Positions 35,747 through 44,208 of a stretch of DNA of 64,000 nucleotides are shown here, in pieces. The notes under the pieces were generated by a model. The model had not been told where the DNA came from. It made no database searches and saw only the letters and a list, made by a program, of their open reading frames with translations. The translations under genes and the position numbers were made by a program. The stretch's first letter is position 1; every line of letters starts with the position of its first letter. This stretch comes from Nitrospirae bacterium JdFR-85 (lineage in GTDB: Bacteria > Nitrospirota > Thermodesulfovibrionia > Thermodesulfovibrionales > JdFR-85), in the NCBI GenBank assembly GCA_002011745.1, contig MTOU01000013.1:62186-126185 (forward strand), read 5' to 3'.

Positions 35747-37483
35747 TTAGAATCTCACATCAAAGGTGAAGTATATATCATGGGCATTTTTCAGAGGAGG
35801 CATAAATTGTGGACTCTCTGCAGTAAGATCATCAATCCGCTGGGGTGAACCTATCCATGAGTTACTGCCTGTGTAGTCAAAGTCATAGTATTGGTAACCC
35901 AACCTCAGATATGCTTTACCCAGTTTTGCCACAGGGATTTCTGGAAGTTCCTGAATGATATACACCTCATATACATCTCCTCGGGTGCCGAGTTTATTTG
36001 TCCATAAGTCATCAGAGGCAGGCCCAAAGGTCACCCAATATTTTGAACCATGATTAAACTCGAGGCCTATCTTTGTACCTGTCTTGGTGAGGTCATATCT
36101 TGCTCCTATGTAGAACATCTGTCCAGTATGGGAGTCTTTATCCACTGGCAGACCTGTGTTTGGATCAATATTGTAGAGCAGTCCTGCGAGGGGTGCATCG
36201 GGAATCATTGCAACAGTATCAGGTATCATGTCACCATTGGTATCGATCGGCTGAAGGATATCCATCCTAAGCACCTCATCAGAGGGATGTACCACAGACA
36301 GGGCAGCTGCCCCAAAGAGATTCAGGTCACCAGGGCCGATCCTCTCAAACCTTGCCATGACCATGCCTCCATACTGATCAATGTCTCCAAGGTTCGCACT
36401 TACACCAGAATCAGGGAATGTATCAAATATGCTGAAGGCCCTGTTCCATTGTAGTTCCACACGAAAACTGTCTGTATTAAGAGGAACTACGTTTATACCT
36501 ATAAAGTTGACATCACTGGGACTGCTGTCACCAGGAAGATCGGTCCTGAAACCACTGTCAAAACCCTTACCATAACAGAGCTTTGCATAGAATCCTGGTA
36601 GTGCCTCAATATAAGGGGCCACACCAATTGTAAGACCATCAAAGGCATAATCAATCAGAAAGGATGGTACTCCTGCTGTGCCAAGCTTATCCTCATTCTG
36701 TCTCAGATTTCCTGGAACACCACCAGTGGATGGTCTCCTTCCCACAGAAAACCATACTGGAAGATCAAAGATGTTACTCCAGGTTGCATAGGCATAGTCA
36801 ACCCTGAGTATATTGTCCTGGGGAATATGACCTGTTGTACCATCAAAGGGTGCTCCCTCTGGGATCATTCTGTCAGCAAAGAATCCTTCAGCAGCAACAG
36901 GGCCTGAGGTCTGATGCCCCCATACCTTGTACATATTCAGTCTTGCCTTAACAGAGATATTCTCTGTCACCTGTGCCCTCAGTTTAAGCCTGAACCGGTT
37001 AAGAAACACTGTATCATTCTTCACATCATAATCCCTCATGAAGGCTGCATTTGACTGGATACCCTGTAATGTAGCCATATCAATGGGAACCCCAATTGTG
37101 TTTGCTCCATTAGGCAGAGTGACAGGAATGACATTTCCGAACATAACCTGCTGCTGAAAGTGTCCATAGAGGCCCTCCCCGAATAGAGGAAAATTGAAAT
37201 GGCTATTTACCGTCCCCTTCAGTGAATCGATCCTGAATCTGTAATCACCACCTATGGTTAGCCATGAAAACTTCTCCACCACCTCCTTAGCCTCCTCCTC
37301 AGCAGCCTCGAGCCTTGACTCACTGGCCTTCTGCTGCATCTGTAATTCATTCATCTGTTTTTTGAGCTCTTCAAGCTGTTGTGTAAGCTTCTGGATTTTC
37401 TGCATCAACTCCTCTGAAGTGGTTCCGAAGGAAGTGGCAGGCAAGACCAACAAGGCCAGCAATACTACAAACAATTGTTTCAT
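35747..37483 (-). CDS. Outer-membrane porin-like protein (DUF3373-type)
   Basis: 578 residues. A signal peptide (MKQLFVVLLALLVLPATSFG) is followed by a coiled coil (EELMQKIQKLTQQLEELKKQMNELQMQQK) and then a long beta-strand-rich region beginning WLTIGGDYRFRIDSLKGTV and ending DIYFTFDVRF. The terminal aromatic residue is typical of outer-membrane barrels. The trimeric coil plus barrel plan and the Asp/Gly-rich loops match a DUF3373 porin-like family known to me from metal- and sulfur-reducing anaerobes. The substrate is unknown. It has its own consensus promoter, a GGGAGGTGC ribosome site and a strong terminator, so it is probably abundantly expressed alone. Confidence 0.82.
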   Translation of the reverse strand: MKQLFVVLLALLVLPATSFGTTSEELMQKIQKLTQQLEELKKQMNELQMQQKASESRLEAAEEEAKEVVEKFSWLTIGGDYRFRIDSLKGTVNSHFNFPLFGEGLYGHFQQQVMFGNVIPVTLPNGANTIGVPIDMATLQGIQSNAAFMRDYDVKNDTVFLNRFRLKLRAQVTENISVKARLNMYKVWGHQTSGPVAAEGFFADRMIPEGAPFDGTTGHIPQDNILRVDYAYATWSNIFDLPVWFSVGRRPSTGGVPGNLRQNEDKLGTAGVPSFLIDYAFDGLTIGVAPYIEALPGFYAKLCYGKGFDSGFRTDLPGDSSPSDVNFIGINVVPLNTDSFRVELQWNRAFSIFDTFPDSGVSANLGDIDQYGGMVMARFERIGPGDLNLFGAAALSVVHPSDEVLRMDILQPIDTNGDMIPDTVAMIPDAPLAGLLYNIDPNTGLPVDKDSHTGQMFYIGARYDLTKTGTKIGLEFNHGSKYWVTFGPASDDLWTNKLGTRGDVYEVYIIQELPEIPVAKLGKAYLRLGYQYYDFDYTGSNSWIGSPQRIDDLTAESPQFMPPLKNAHDIYFTFDVRF

Positions 37484-37518
37484 AAAGCACCTCCCCTCCC
37501 CTTTTCAGGGTCTTTTAA

Positions 37519-37531
37519 CCAGTAAAACTGG
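37519..37531 (-). promoter_or_regulatory. Small hairpin in the porin mRNA leader
   Basis: CCAGT-AAA-ACTGG forms a 5-bp stem in the leader, about 35-48 bases before the porin ATG. It could affect mRNA stability or sRNA regulation. Hfq is encoded in the same window, but no pairing partner is identified. Confidence 0.25.
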
Positions 37532-37561
37532 CAATTAGTTTCAAAGTTTAGAATATATTAA

Positions 37562-37590
37562 ATTTTATTACAATATTCTGAAAATGTCAA
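37562..37590 (-). promoter_or_regulatory. Consensus promoter of the porin gene
   Basis: On the minus strand TTGACA (37590-37585) and TAAAAT (37567-37562) are exactly 17 bp apart. The -35 is preceded by AACAAATTTTTTTGTT, a small inverted repeat that could be an operator. Expected start about 37555, giving a leader of about 70 bases. Confidence 0.7.
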
Positions 37591-37647
37591 CAAAAAAATT
37601 TGTTATATAAAAGAGGCGGAATTGATAGGGTGTATAAAGGAAAGAAG

Positions 37648-38841
37648 CTATTTTATCGGAGAAAGGGATTCATAATATATCTGCCGAAGCAGTTCATCAT
37701 CCACAGGCACGGGCGACAGTGAAAGGGAACCTCCTCCTTCCTGTGCCTTCTTGAGATATTTTACCAGTTCAGGTATATCTTCTTCCGAGAAGCCTACATC
37801 ATGTAGCTTCTCCTTCACACCAAGACTGAATATCCATTCCTCAACCGCCTTGGCAGCATCCTTTGCCTCCTTAGGAGTACCCTTTAGCTTAGGGACAATG
37901 GGCTTCAGTATCTGAGACAGCACATCCCCTTTTGCAGGATATATAGTCTTAATCACAGAAGGCAGCAGTATACTTAAGCCAAGGCCATGGGCAAGTTCAG
38001 GTCTTACTGCGCTCAGGGTATGCTCCATAGGGTGGGTGAGATGTACTACTGCACAATCGATTGCTATACCACCAAGTACAGAGGCATAAAGAAGCCAGTA
38101 TCGGGCTTCCAGGTTAGAGAGATCATCAACTGCAACGGGCAACCACCTTGCGACCAACTCTACCACCTCACGAGCGAGCATTACCGTATAGGCAGAGGCA
38201 AGAGTAGTTGTTGCTGCCTCTATTGCATGATTCAGGGTGTCAAGAGAGGTATAAAGGACTTTCCTTAGAGAAAGGGTAAGGGTAAATGTAGGGTCATCTA
38301 TTGCATACTGGGGGTATATACAATCAAAGCCTATCCCTGATTTATCCTTATCCTCTGGAATGGTTGCAACTGCATAACGGTCAACCTCCGAGCCTGTACC
38401 ATGGGTGAGGTTTACAGCCACAACAGGAAGGGCCTCAAGGGGTGTGAATCTCTTCCTATAGAGATCTCTCGCTGTTCTGTCAGGATGTCTCAGAAGCACC
38501 GCTACTGCCTTTGAAGAATCCAGTGGACTGCCGCCTCCTATCCCGACCACTGCCTGAGGCTGTATCTCCTTTACCATCTTAACTGCATCATCAAGCTGCT
38601 CCACAGTGGGATTTGCTTTTATTCCATCGTAATGAGCATATTCTATATTTAATGCCTCAAGCAGGGGTTTAATCTTCTCCCAAACACCGCTTTTTCTGTA
38701 AGATGATCTGCCTGTTATAATGGCCACCCGGCTTATACCCATCTTTTTGTATCTCTCCATTATCTCAGGAAGGTGCTCTATCGCGCCAATACCAAAGTAG
38801 TTAACAGAGCCACACCTCAACTCTACAACTTTGCTCTCCAC
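37648..38841 (-). CDS. Iron-containing alcohol dehydrogenase
   Basis: 397 residues, group III Fe-ADH. The NAD(P) site includes PQAVVGIGGGSPLDSSKAVAVLL. Metal ligands are in the region YAIDDPTFTLTLS and in LDTLNHAIEAATT, HLTHPMEHTLSAVRPELAHGLGLSILLP. It probably interconverts an aldehyde or ketone and an alcohol with NAD(P)H. The substrate cannot be read from sequence. It is monocistronic with a GTG start behind AGAGGAGGG. Confidence 0.9.
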   Translation of the reverse strand: MESKVVELRCGSVNYFGIGAIEHLPEIMERYKKMGISRVAIITGRSSYRKSGVWEKIKPLLEALNIEYAHYDGIKANPTVEQLDDAVKMVKEIQPQAVVGIGGGSPLDSSKAVAVLLRHPDRTARDLYRKRFTPLEALPVVAVNLTHGTGSEVDRYAVATIPEDKDKSGIGFDCIYPQYAIDDPTFTLTLSLRKVLYTSLDTLNHAIEAATTTLASAYTVMLAREVVELVARWLPVAVDDLSNLEARYWLLYASVLGGIAIDCAVVHLTHPMEHTLSAVRPELAHGLGLSILLPSVIKTIYPAKGDVLSQILKPIVPKLKGTPKEAKDAAKAVEEWIFSLGVKEKLHDVGFSEEDIPELVKYLKKAQEGGGSLSLSPVPVDDELLRQIYYESLSPIK

Positions 38842-38908
38842 GATACCCTCCTCTTGTATATGTAGACACTGTTAATAATATTTTTATATTTTACCATACC
38901 CTCTGTTA

Positions 38909-38914
38909 TATAAT
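38909..38914 (+). promoter_or_regulatory. -10 box for the 57-aa ORF / mutL
   Basis: A perfect TATAAT eight bases before the ATG at 38923. The expected start is about 38921, so the message would be practically leaderless. No convincing -35 box is visible. Confidence 0.4.
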
Positions 38915-38922
38915 AAGATACT

Positions 38923-39096
38923 ATGGCAGAGAAAAAAGAAAATGTGAAGAGCATCAAATCTGAGCTGATTAGAAAGAGATATCTCTACAGAGAGATGATT
39001 CTGAAAAGAAAGGCATCTCTATCCCACAGGGCTGCTATAAAACTCATAGGCCCTGACACAGCCTATCATCTCTATAGATACAGGGACAACGGATGA
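38923..39096 (+). CDS. Small basic protein of unknown function upstream of mutL (57 aa)
   Basis: Below the ORF-track cut-off. It encodes MAEKKENVKSIKSELIRKRY, then LYREMILKRKASLSHRAAIK and ends IGPDTAYHLYRYRDNG. The sequence is strongly basic and probably helical, with no cysteine pairs or membrane segment. The stop overlaps the mutL ATG (ATGA), a coupling typical of real genes, and a TATAAT box stands just before its start. No ribosome site is visible. Family unknown. It could be a real small gene or a translated leader for mutL. Confidence 0.5.
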   Translation: MAEKKENVKSIKSELIRKRYLYREMILKRKASLSHRAAIKLIGPDTAYHLYRYRDNG

Positions 39097-40754
39097 GAAG
39101 GATCAGAATCCTGCCAGAGTCCTTACAGGATAAAATAGCAGCAGGAGAGGTAATAGAAAGGCCCGCCTCTGTGGTAAAGGAACTTCTTGAGAACTCTCTT
39201 GATGCAGGTGCCACAGAGATACATATAGAGGTTCTTGGCTCAGGTAAGAGGTTGATAAAGGTAGCAGACAATGGAAGCGGCATTCTCCGGGATGATCTTG
39301 AACTCTGTTTCCTTAGGTATGCCACAAGTAAGATACTCTCAGAGGAAGACCTTTATAAGATAAAAACTTTGGGATTCAGAGGTGAGGCACTCTCATCCAT
39401 AGCCTCGGTCTCAAAGATGAGGATCACATCACAGGCAGAAGCTGAAGAGGTGGGGGGTTTTATTGAACTCTCAGCCGGCAAACTCCTCAACAAGGGCCCT
39501 GCCACATGCAGAGGTACTGTTGTGGAAGTGAGAGACCTCTTCTTTAATACCCCTGCAAGAAAAAAATTCCTAAAATCAGACAAGACAGAACTCTATCATA
39601 TTATCTCTACCATAACAGAAATATCTCTTGCACATCCAGGAGTCTCTTTTCTGCTTCTGGTTGACAGACAAGAGACCTTGAATCTTCCAAAGGCAAAAGA
39701 CCTGAAAGAGAGACTTCAGCAGGTCTATGGTAATGAGACCATAGAAGGTCTCATCGAGGTCTTCAAAGGCACTCTACACATGTTTATCTCTAAGGAAGGG
39801 CACTTTCATTCCACAAGGGTGAACCAGCATGTATTCATTAATAGGAGACCTGTACGGGACCCTATCATAAAGAATGCCATATACAGAGGATATGGCATTC
39901 TTCTGCCAGCAGATAAACATCCCGAGTTTTTTGTATATTTGTACCTTTCTCCTGAAGATGTGGACTTCAATGTACATCCTACAAAAAGAGAGGTGAGATT
40001 CAGGGATAGAGAAAGCATCTACAGGAGGATCTACTTTACAGTGAAAGACCTTTTGCAAAAAGAAGAACCCACAGGAGTCAGGGAATCCCGAAGAGAGAAA
40101 ACCACTCCTGTTGAAGTAAAATCTACATACAAGGAGTCTCCTGAGACCCCTTATGAGCAGATCGCGATAAGAGAGACCGAAGAATCTTTCGATACAAAGA
40201 AGAAGTTTCTCCTCATAGGCGAGGTCTTTTTTGCCTACTCAGAGGGTAAAGGAATTACCATTGTTGACTATCATGCAGCACATGAAAGAATCCTCTATGA
40301 AAGACTGAAGAAGACAGACAATACAGCCTCAGTACAGCTACTCTTCCCAAAACAGATCCGCCTGCCAGAGAAGGAGTTCCGTATTCTTTCAGATCACTTA
40401 AGCACTCTGAAAGAGTTAGGGATTGAGGCAGAGGTTTTTGGAGAAAAGACACTGCTTATAAGGGCTTTGCCTCAGTTTCTACAAGATGTAAGGATTGAGA
40501 ATATCCTCACTGACCTTGCCCATGTCCTTATGGAAGTGGCTGCCTCCTGTCCTGTTGAAGAACTCAGAGATAGGCTTGCAAAGACAATAGCCTGTCATAA
40601 GGCTGTCAGAGGAAAGACACAACTGGATGAACTTGAGATGAGAAGGCTACTCGATGAGTTGAAGGAGATGGAAGACCCAAACCATTGTCCCCATGGCAGA
40701 CCCACAAGGATACACTTTGATATACCACATCTGAGGAAACTATTCCGGCGTTGA
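39093..40754 (+). CDS. mutL: DNA mismatch repair protein MutL
   Basis: 553 residues. The GHKL ATPase domain has IAAGEVIERPASVVKELLENSLDAGAT, VADNGSGI, TLGFRGEALSSIASV and FFNTPARKKFLKS. The C-terminal dimerisation domain carries VDYHAAHERILYE, ACHKAVRG and CPHGRP. These are the D-x-H-A-x2-E-x4-E, ACR-like and CPHGRP motifs of MutLs with latent endonuclease activity, so strand choice does not need MutH. No mutS is in the window. Four-base coupling with the small ORF upstream. A new promoter begins at its stop codon. Confidence 0.97.
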   Translation: MRRIRILPESLQDKIAAGEVIERPASVVKELLENSLDAGATEIHIEVLGSGKRLIKVADNGSGILRDDLELCFLRYATSKILSEEDLYKIKTLGFRGEALSSIASVSKMRITSQAEAEEVGGFIELSAGKLLNKGPATCRGTVVEVRDLFFNTPARKKFLKSDKTELYHIISTITEISLAHPGVSFLLLVDRQETLNLPKAKDLKERLQQVYGNETIEGLIEVFKGTLHMFISKEGHFHSTRVNQHVFINRRPVRDPIIKNAIYRGYGILLPADKHPEFFVYLYLSPEDVDFNVHPTKREVRFRDRESIYRRIYFTVKDLLQKEEPTGVRESRREKTTPVEVKSTYKESPETPYEQIAIRETEESFDTKKKFLLIGEVFFAYSEGKGITIVDYHAAHERILYERLKKTDNTASVQLLFPKQIRLPEKEFRILSDHLSTLKELGIEAEVFGEKTLLIRALPQFLQDVRIENILTDLAHVLMEVAASCPVEELRDRLAKTIACHKAVRGKTQLDELEMRRLLDELKEMEDPNHCPHGRPTRIHFDIPHLRKLFRR

Positions 40755-40779
40755 CTTAATTCTTAAGAGATTGTATAAT
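40751..40779 (+). promoter_or_regulatory. Consensus promoter of the ketosynthase operon
   Basis: TTGACT (40751-40756) overlaps the mutL stop, followed by exactly 17 bp and TATAAT (40774-40779). It is one of the best promoter matches in the window. Start is expected near 40786, leaving a leader of about 35 bases with two GGAGGG sites before the ATG at 40821. Confidence 0.7.
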
Positions 40780-40820
40780 TATTATTAAGAAGGAGGGAAA
40801 CATAGAGAAGGAGGGATAAA

Positions 40821-42230
40821 ATGGATAGATTTGATCCAAGAATTAATAGTGGTATTCCTGTAACTATTCTTTCTAATCAAGATTCTAATTTAATCTCTAA
40901 AAGAGCTACAATTTCTAATCTAAGTCTGGATGGAGCATTTATAAAGACCTCATCATCCTTACCAGAAAATATGATTGTTAAACTGAAAATATTATTAAAT
41001 GGATTGGAGGAAGCAACAATTGAAGGGAAGGTTTTAAGAAGTGACAAAAAAGGGATTGCTGTGAGATTTATAAACCATACAAATATCAAACCACTACTTT
41101 GGCAGCATATTAGAGAGAAAGTCTCTATTAAGGATGTCTGCCCCCATTGTGGTTCCCCTTTAATAGAAAGAAAGAAGAGATGCAACAGTTGTGGCTTTTA
41201 TGTAGATTTTAAAAACAACAGATACCTTGAACTACATGAAAAGGATATTAAAGATAGGTGGATTTACTTTTTAGACAAAGCAATTGGAGAGCACTTGGAA
41301 GGGTTAAATGATGTAGAATTAGAGATTATAAGTAAAGAAAAAAGACAGTCAGAAATCTATGAACATCTGGAGGAGGTAATTAATAATTTTATCTTAAAAG
41401 CAGAAGAATTTGAAGAGGCAGTAGCAGAGAAGACTCTGATCAAAAAGGCCCAAATCGATTTTAGATTAAAAACTCGAGAGATATACTCAAAGAGCTATTG
41501 CATAAATCGGGCAAGAACATGGCCTCTTGGATATCAAGGAGATTACATGACACTTGAATGTATATACAGAAACATGCCTCTCTCCCATGGAATAGGATAT
41601 TATCTGGACCTTATTGCCTTAAATTCACCTCTTGCAAAAGCAGTAAGAAATAGAATTAAAAAACTGGAGGAGATATTAAGAATACAAATTTCTGAAAGAA
41701 AATCACCTTCTGTTCTTAATATTGGATGTGGTTCTTGTAGAGAGCTGATGGGATTAAGCCCCGAAATCAAGAATTCAAATGCGATAGTGACCTGTATAGA
41801 CAATGATGGCGAAGCCCTCTCCTTTGCTCAAAACCGCATTCAGTATGTAGGGCTCATGGGGAATGTAGAATTTTATAAATACAATGCTCTTAGAATGTTT
41901 GATGAGGAAACAAATATAAAGGAATTTGGCAAGAAAGATATTATCTACAGTGTTGGTCTTTTCGATTATCTCCCCTCAGATTTTCTGGTCAAGATGTTCA
42001 GAGGTCTATATAATCTCCTAAAATCAGATGGAATACTAATAGCTGCTTTCAAAGATGCAGATATGTACAAGCCCCATTTCTATCACTGGATAATTAACTG
42101 GGATGGTTTCTTACAGCGTACTGATAGTGAGTTTAGGAATATCTTTAAAGAAGCAGGAATACCAGAAACCTCAATTCTTGAGATGCGAGAGGAGATGGGA
42201 ATAATAGTATTTTACCTGATTACAAAATGA
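40821..42230 (+). CDS. PilZ-zinc-ribbon-SAM methyltransferase fusion protein
   Basis: 469 residues in three parts. Residues 1-100 are a PilZ domain with an intact c-di-GMP signature: R-x-x-x-R (R3, R7) and N-L-S-L-D-G (33-38). Residues 107-124 form a CxxC...CxxC zinc ribbon. Residues 140-230 are helical. Residues 297-469 are a class I methyltransferase with VLNIGCGSCREL (motif I), VTCIDNDGEALSFAQ, DIIYSVGLFDYLPSDF and a late LLKSDGILIAAF. It should methylate an unknown acceptor under c-di-GMP control. It leads the operon with reductase and ketosynthases and overlaps the next gene by four bases, so an O- or C-methylation of the polyketide or lipid product is plausible but not shown. Confidence 0.85.
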   Translation: MDRFDPRINSGIPVTILSNQDSNLISKRATISNLSLDGAFIKTSSSLPENMIVKLKILLNGLEEATIEGKVLRSDKKGIAVRFINHTNIKPLLWQHIREKVSIKDVCPHCGSPLIERKKRCNSCGFYVDFKNNRYLELHEKDIKDRWIYFLDKAIGEHLEGLNDVELEIISKEKRQSEIYEHLEEVINNFILKAEEFEEAVAEKTLIKKAQIDFRLKTREIYSKSYCINRARTWPLGYQGDYMTLECIYRNMPLSHGIGYYLDLIALNSPLAKAVRNRIKKLEEILRIQISERKSPSVLNIGCGSCRELMGLSPEIKNSNAIVTCIDNDGEALSFAQNRIQYVGLMGNVEFYKYNALRMFDEETNIKEFGKKDIIYSVGLFDYLPSDFLVKMFRGLYNLLKSDGILIAAFKDADMYKPHFYHWIINWDGFLQRTDSEFRNIFKEAGIPETSILEMREEMGIIVFYLITK

Positions 42231-42991
42231 CAGGTGGACTGCTTAAGGGACTTGTTGCACTTGTCACAGGAGGAACAAGAGGAATAGGCCGATCGATAGT
42301 ACTTGCTATTGCAAAAGAAGGAGCAGATTGTGTCTTTACTTATAACAGCAGTCAATCTTTGGCAGAATCGCTTGTAGAAGAGGTTCAAACTATGGGTAGA
42401 CATGCATTGTCAGTAAGAGTTGATGTAAGAGACTCGGAAGGCACTAAGGCACTTATTGAGAAAGTTAAGTCAGAATTTGGAAGAATAGACCTACTTGTTA
42501 ACAATGCAGGCATAACAAGAGATAAATCACTTTTGATGATGGAAAAACAAGACTGGCTGGATGTGATAGATACAGATCTTACAGGAGTCTATAACACGAC
42601 CCGCTCATGTATTAGTCTATTCTTAAGACAACAAAGCGGTGTGATTGTAAACATATCTTCCGTGAGTGGTATACATCCTCTTGCAGGACAGACTAACTAT
42701 GCTGCTGCTAAGGCAGGAGTAATAGGCTTTACAAAGTCTCTTGCCAGAGAAGTAGGACCCTACAATATAAGAGTAAATGTAGTAGCACCAGGCTTTGTAG
42801 AAACAGATATGACAGCAAAACTTAGAGACAGCTATAAACAGAGACTCCTCCAAGTAATTCCATCCAAAAGATTTGGTAGACCTGAAGAGATAGCAAAGGT
42901 AGTTGTCTTTCTTTTAAGCAACAAAGCCCAGTATATCACCGGGCAGGTAATAGTTGTTGACGGCGGGCTATCACTTTTATCAGAGATATAG
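42227..42991 (+). CDS. FabG-type 3-oxoacyl-(acyl-carrier-protein) reductase
   Basis: 254 residues, short-chain dehydrogenase. NADP site TGGTRGIG, then NNAG (LLVNNAGITRDKSLLMM), with the catalytic Ser in NISSVSG and Tyr/Lys in NYAAAKAG. The C-terminus ITGQVIVVDGG is typical of FabG. It would reduce a beta-ketoacyl-ACP to the hydroxyacyl form. Position directly before a KS-beta/KS-alpha pair and an ACP argues that it is the dedicated ketoreductase of that pathway rather than the housekeeping FabG. It overlaps the methyltransferase stop by four bases. Confidence 0.9.
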   Translation: MTGGLLKGLVALVTGGTRGIGRSIVLAIAKEGADCVFTYNSSQSLAESLVEEVQTMGRHALSVRVDVRDSEGTKALIEKVKSEFGRIDLLVNNAGITRDKSLLMMEKQDWLDVIDTDLTGVYNTTRSCISLFLRQQSGVIVNISSVSGIHPLAGQTNYAAAKAGVIGFTKSLAREVGPYNIRVNVVAPGFVETDMTAKLRDSYKQRLLQVIPSKRFGRPEEIAKVVVFLLSNKAQYITGQVIVVDGGLSLLSEI

Positions 42992-42999
42992 TTAACCTT

Positions 43000-44208
43000 A
43001 TGACTACAGAAGTTGTAATAACAGGCATTGGTGTAGTATCTCCTATTGGTATAGGCAGAAGAGTCTTTTTTGATAGTTTAGAAAAAGGAGAAACAGGTTT
43101 TAGAGAAATCACCCTTTTTGATACTTCAGCCCTAAATGTTCATATTGCTGGAGAGATCAGTGATTTTGATCCTGTAGTATTTCTCGGCAAGAAAGGCCTC
43201 AGAACCCTTGACAGAAGCACCAAACTTGTCTGTTCTGCTGCAATGCTTGCAATAGAAGATGCAGACCTCACTATAACAGAAACAAATACACACTCTATAG
43301 GGGTCTGCATAGGTACCACCTTTGGAAGTCTCCATAGTATCTCTCAGTTTGACAGGGAAGGTCTGATTGAAGGACCAAGATTTGTAAACCCATCTTTTTT
43401 CCCCAATACAGTAATAAACTCACCTGCCAGCCAGATATCCATAAGGTTCAATATAAAAGGGTTCAATACTACTATTTCCACCGGAGTCTGCTCAGGACTC
43501 GATGCCATCTCTTATGCCTCTGACTTTATAAAACTCGGAAGGGCAGATGTAGTAATCGCAGGGGCTGTGGAAGAACTGTGTGAAGAAACCTTTATAGGAT
43601 TTCACAACATGGGACTACTATCTGGTGTGGATGGTTCAGAATCTTTATGTTGTCCTTTTGATAAGAGGAGAAATGGTTTTATCTTATCCGAAGGAGCCAT
43701 AGTTTTTGTGCTCGAAAATAGAAAACATGCCGAGACCAGAGGTGCAAAAATTTTTGCAAGAGTGCAGGGATATACAAGTTGTATTACATCTGAGGCAGAA
43801 GATGCCCTCTCAGAGGCGATATCTTCTGCCCTGAAAGATGCGTCTATGAATCCTGAGGAGGTGGAATACATATCTGCTGGTGCAAATTCAACAGTAGAGC
43901 TTGACCGATTAGAGACAAAAGCACTAAAAAAGGTATTGGGGGATCATATTTACAAGATTCCTGTAAGTTCCATAAAATCAATGATAGGAGAAACCTTCTC
44001 TGCGGCAGGTGCCTTCTCTCTGGGGGCAGCAGTCTGTGCCCTAAACAGAGGATTTCTACCTCCTACAGTTAACTATAGAGTAAAAGACCCCGAGTGTGAT
44101 CTTGATTATGTACCAAATGAAGCAAGGCCAATGGATGTAAATAGTGCCCTTGTTATTGCCTCAGACCTTTACGGAAATTCTTCCGTAGTTGTGATTAACA
44201 AGATATGA
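43000..44208 (+). CDS. Catalytically degenerate ketosynthase (KS-beta / chain-length-factor-like)
   Basis: 402 residues with the full thiolase fold (VVITGIGVVSPIG, GRADVVIAGAVEEL, KRRNGFILSEGAIVFVLE, AAGAFSLGAAVCAL). All three catalytic positions are changed. The nucleophile site reads STGVCSGLDAI, so Val163 stands where its neighbour has Cys161 and a cysteine is shifted one place on (C164). The first histidine site SAGANST has Gly294, and the second, SMIGETF, has Glu331. Length and frame are intact and the stop overlaps the next ketosynthase. This fits the KS-beta/CLF partner of type II polyketide synthases, which shapes chain length without condensing, though the usual glutamine is absent. 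A decayed FabF is less likely. Confidence 0.82.
   Translation: MTTEVVITGIGVVSPIGIGRRVFFDSLEKGETGFREITLFDTSALNVHIAGEISDFDPVVFLGKKGLRTLDRSTKLVCSAAMLAIEDADLTITETNTHSIGVCIGTTFGSLHSISQFDREGLIEGPRFVNPSFFPNTVINSPASQISIRFNIKGFNTTISTGVCSGLDAISYASDFIKLGRADVVIAGAVEELCEETFIGFHNMGLLSGVDGSESLCCPFDKRRNGFILSEGAIVFVLENRKHAETRGAKIFARVQGYTSCITSEAEDALSEAISSALKDASMNPEEVEYISAGANSTVELDRLETKALKKVLGDHIYKIPVSSIKSMIGETFSAAGAFSLGAAVCALNRGFLPPTVNYRVKDPECDLDYVPNEARPMDVNSALVIASDLYGNSSVVVINKI

Noticed and set aside
43000-44208. Degenerate ketosynthase as a pseudogene
   Set aside because: The frame is intact at full length, overlaps the next gene by four bases and keeps all structural motifs. Loss is confined to catalytic residues, as in KS-beta proteins.
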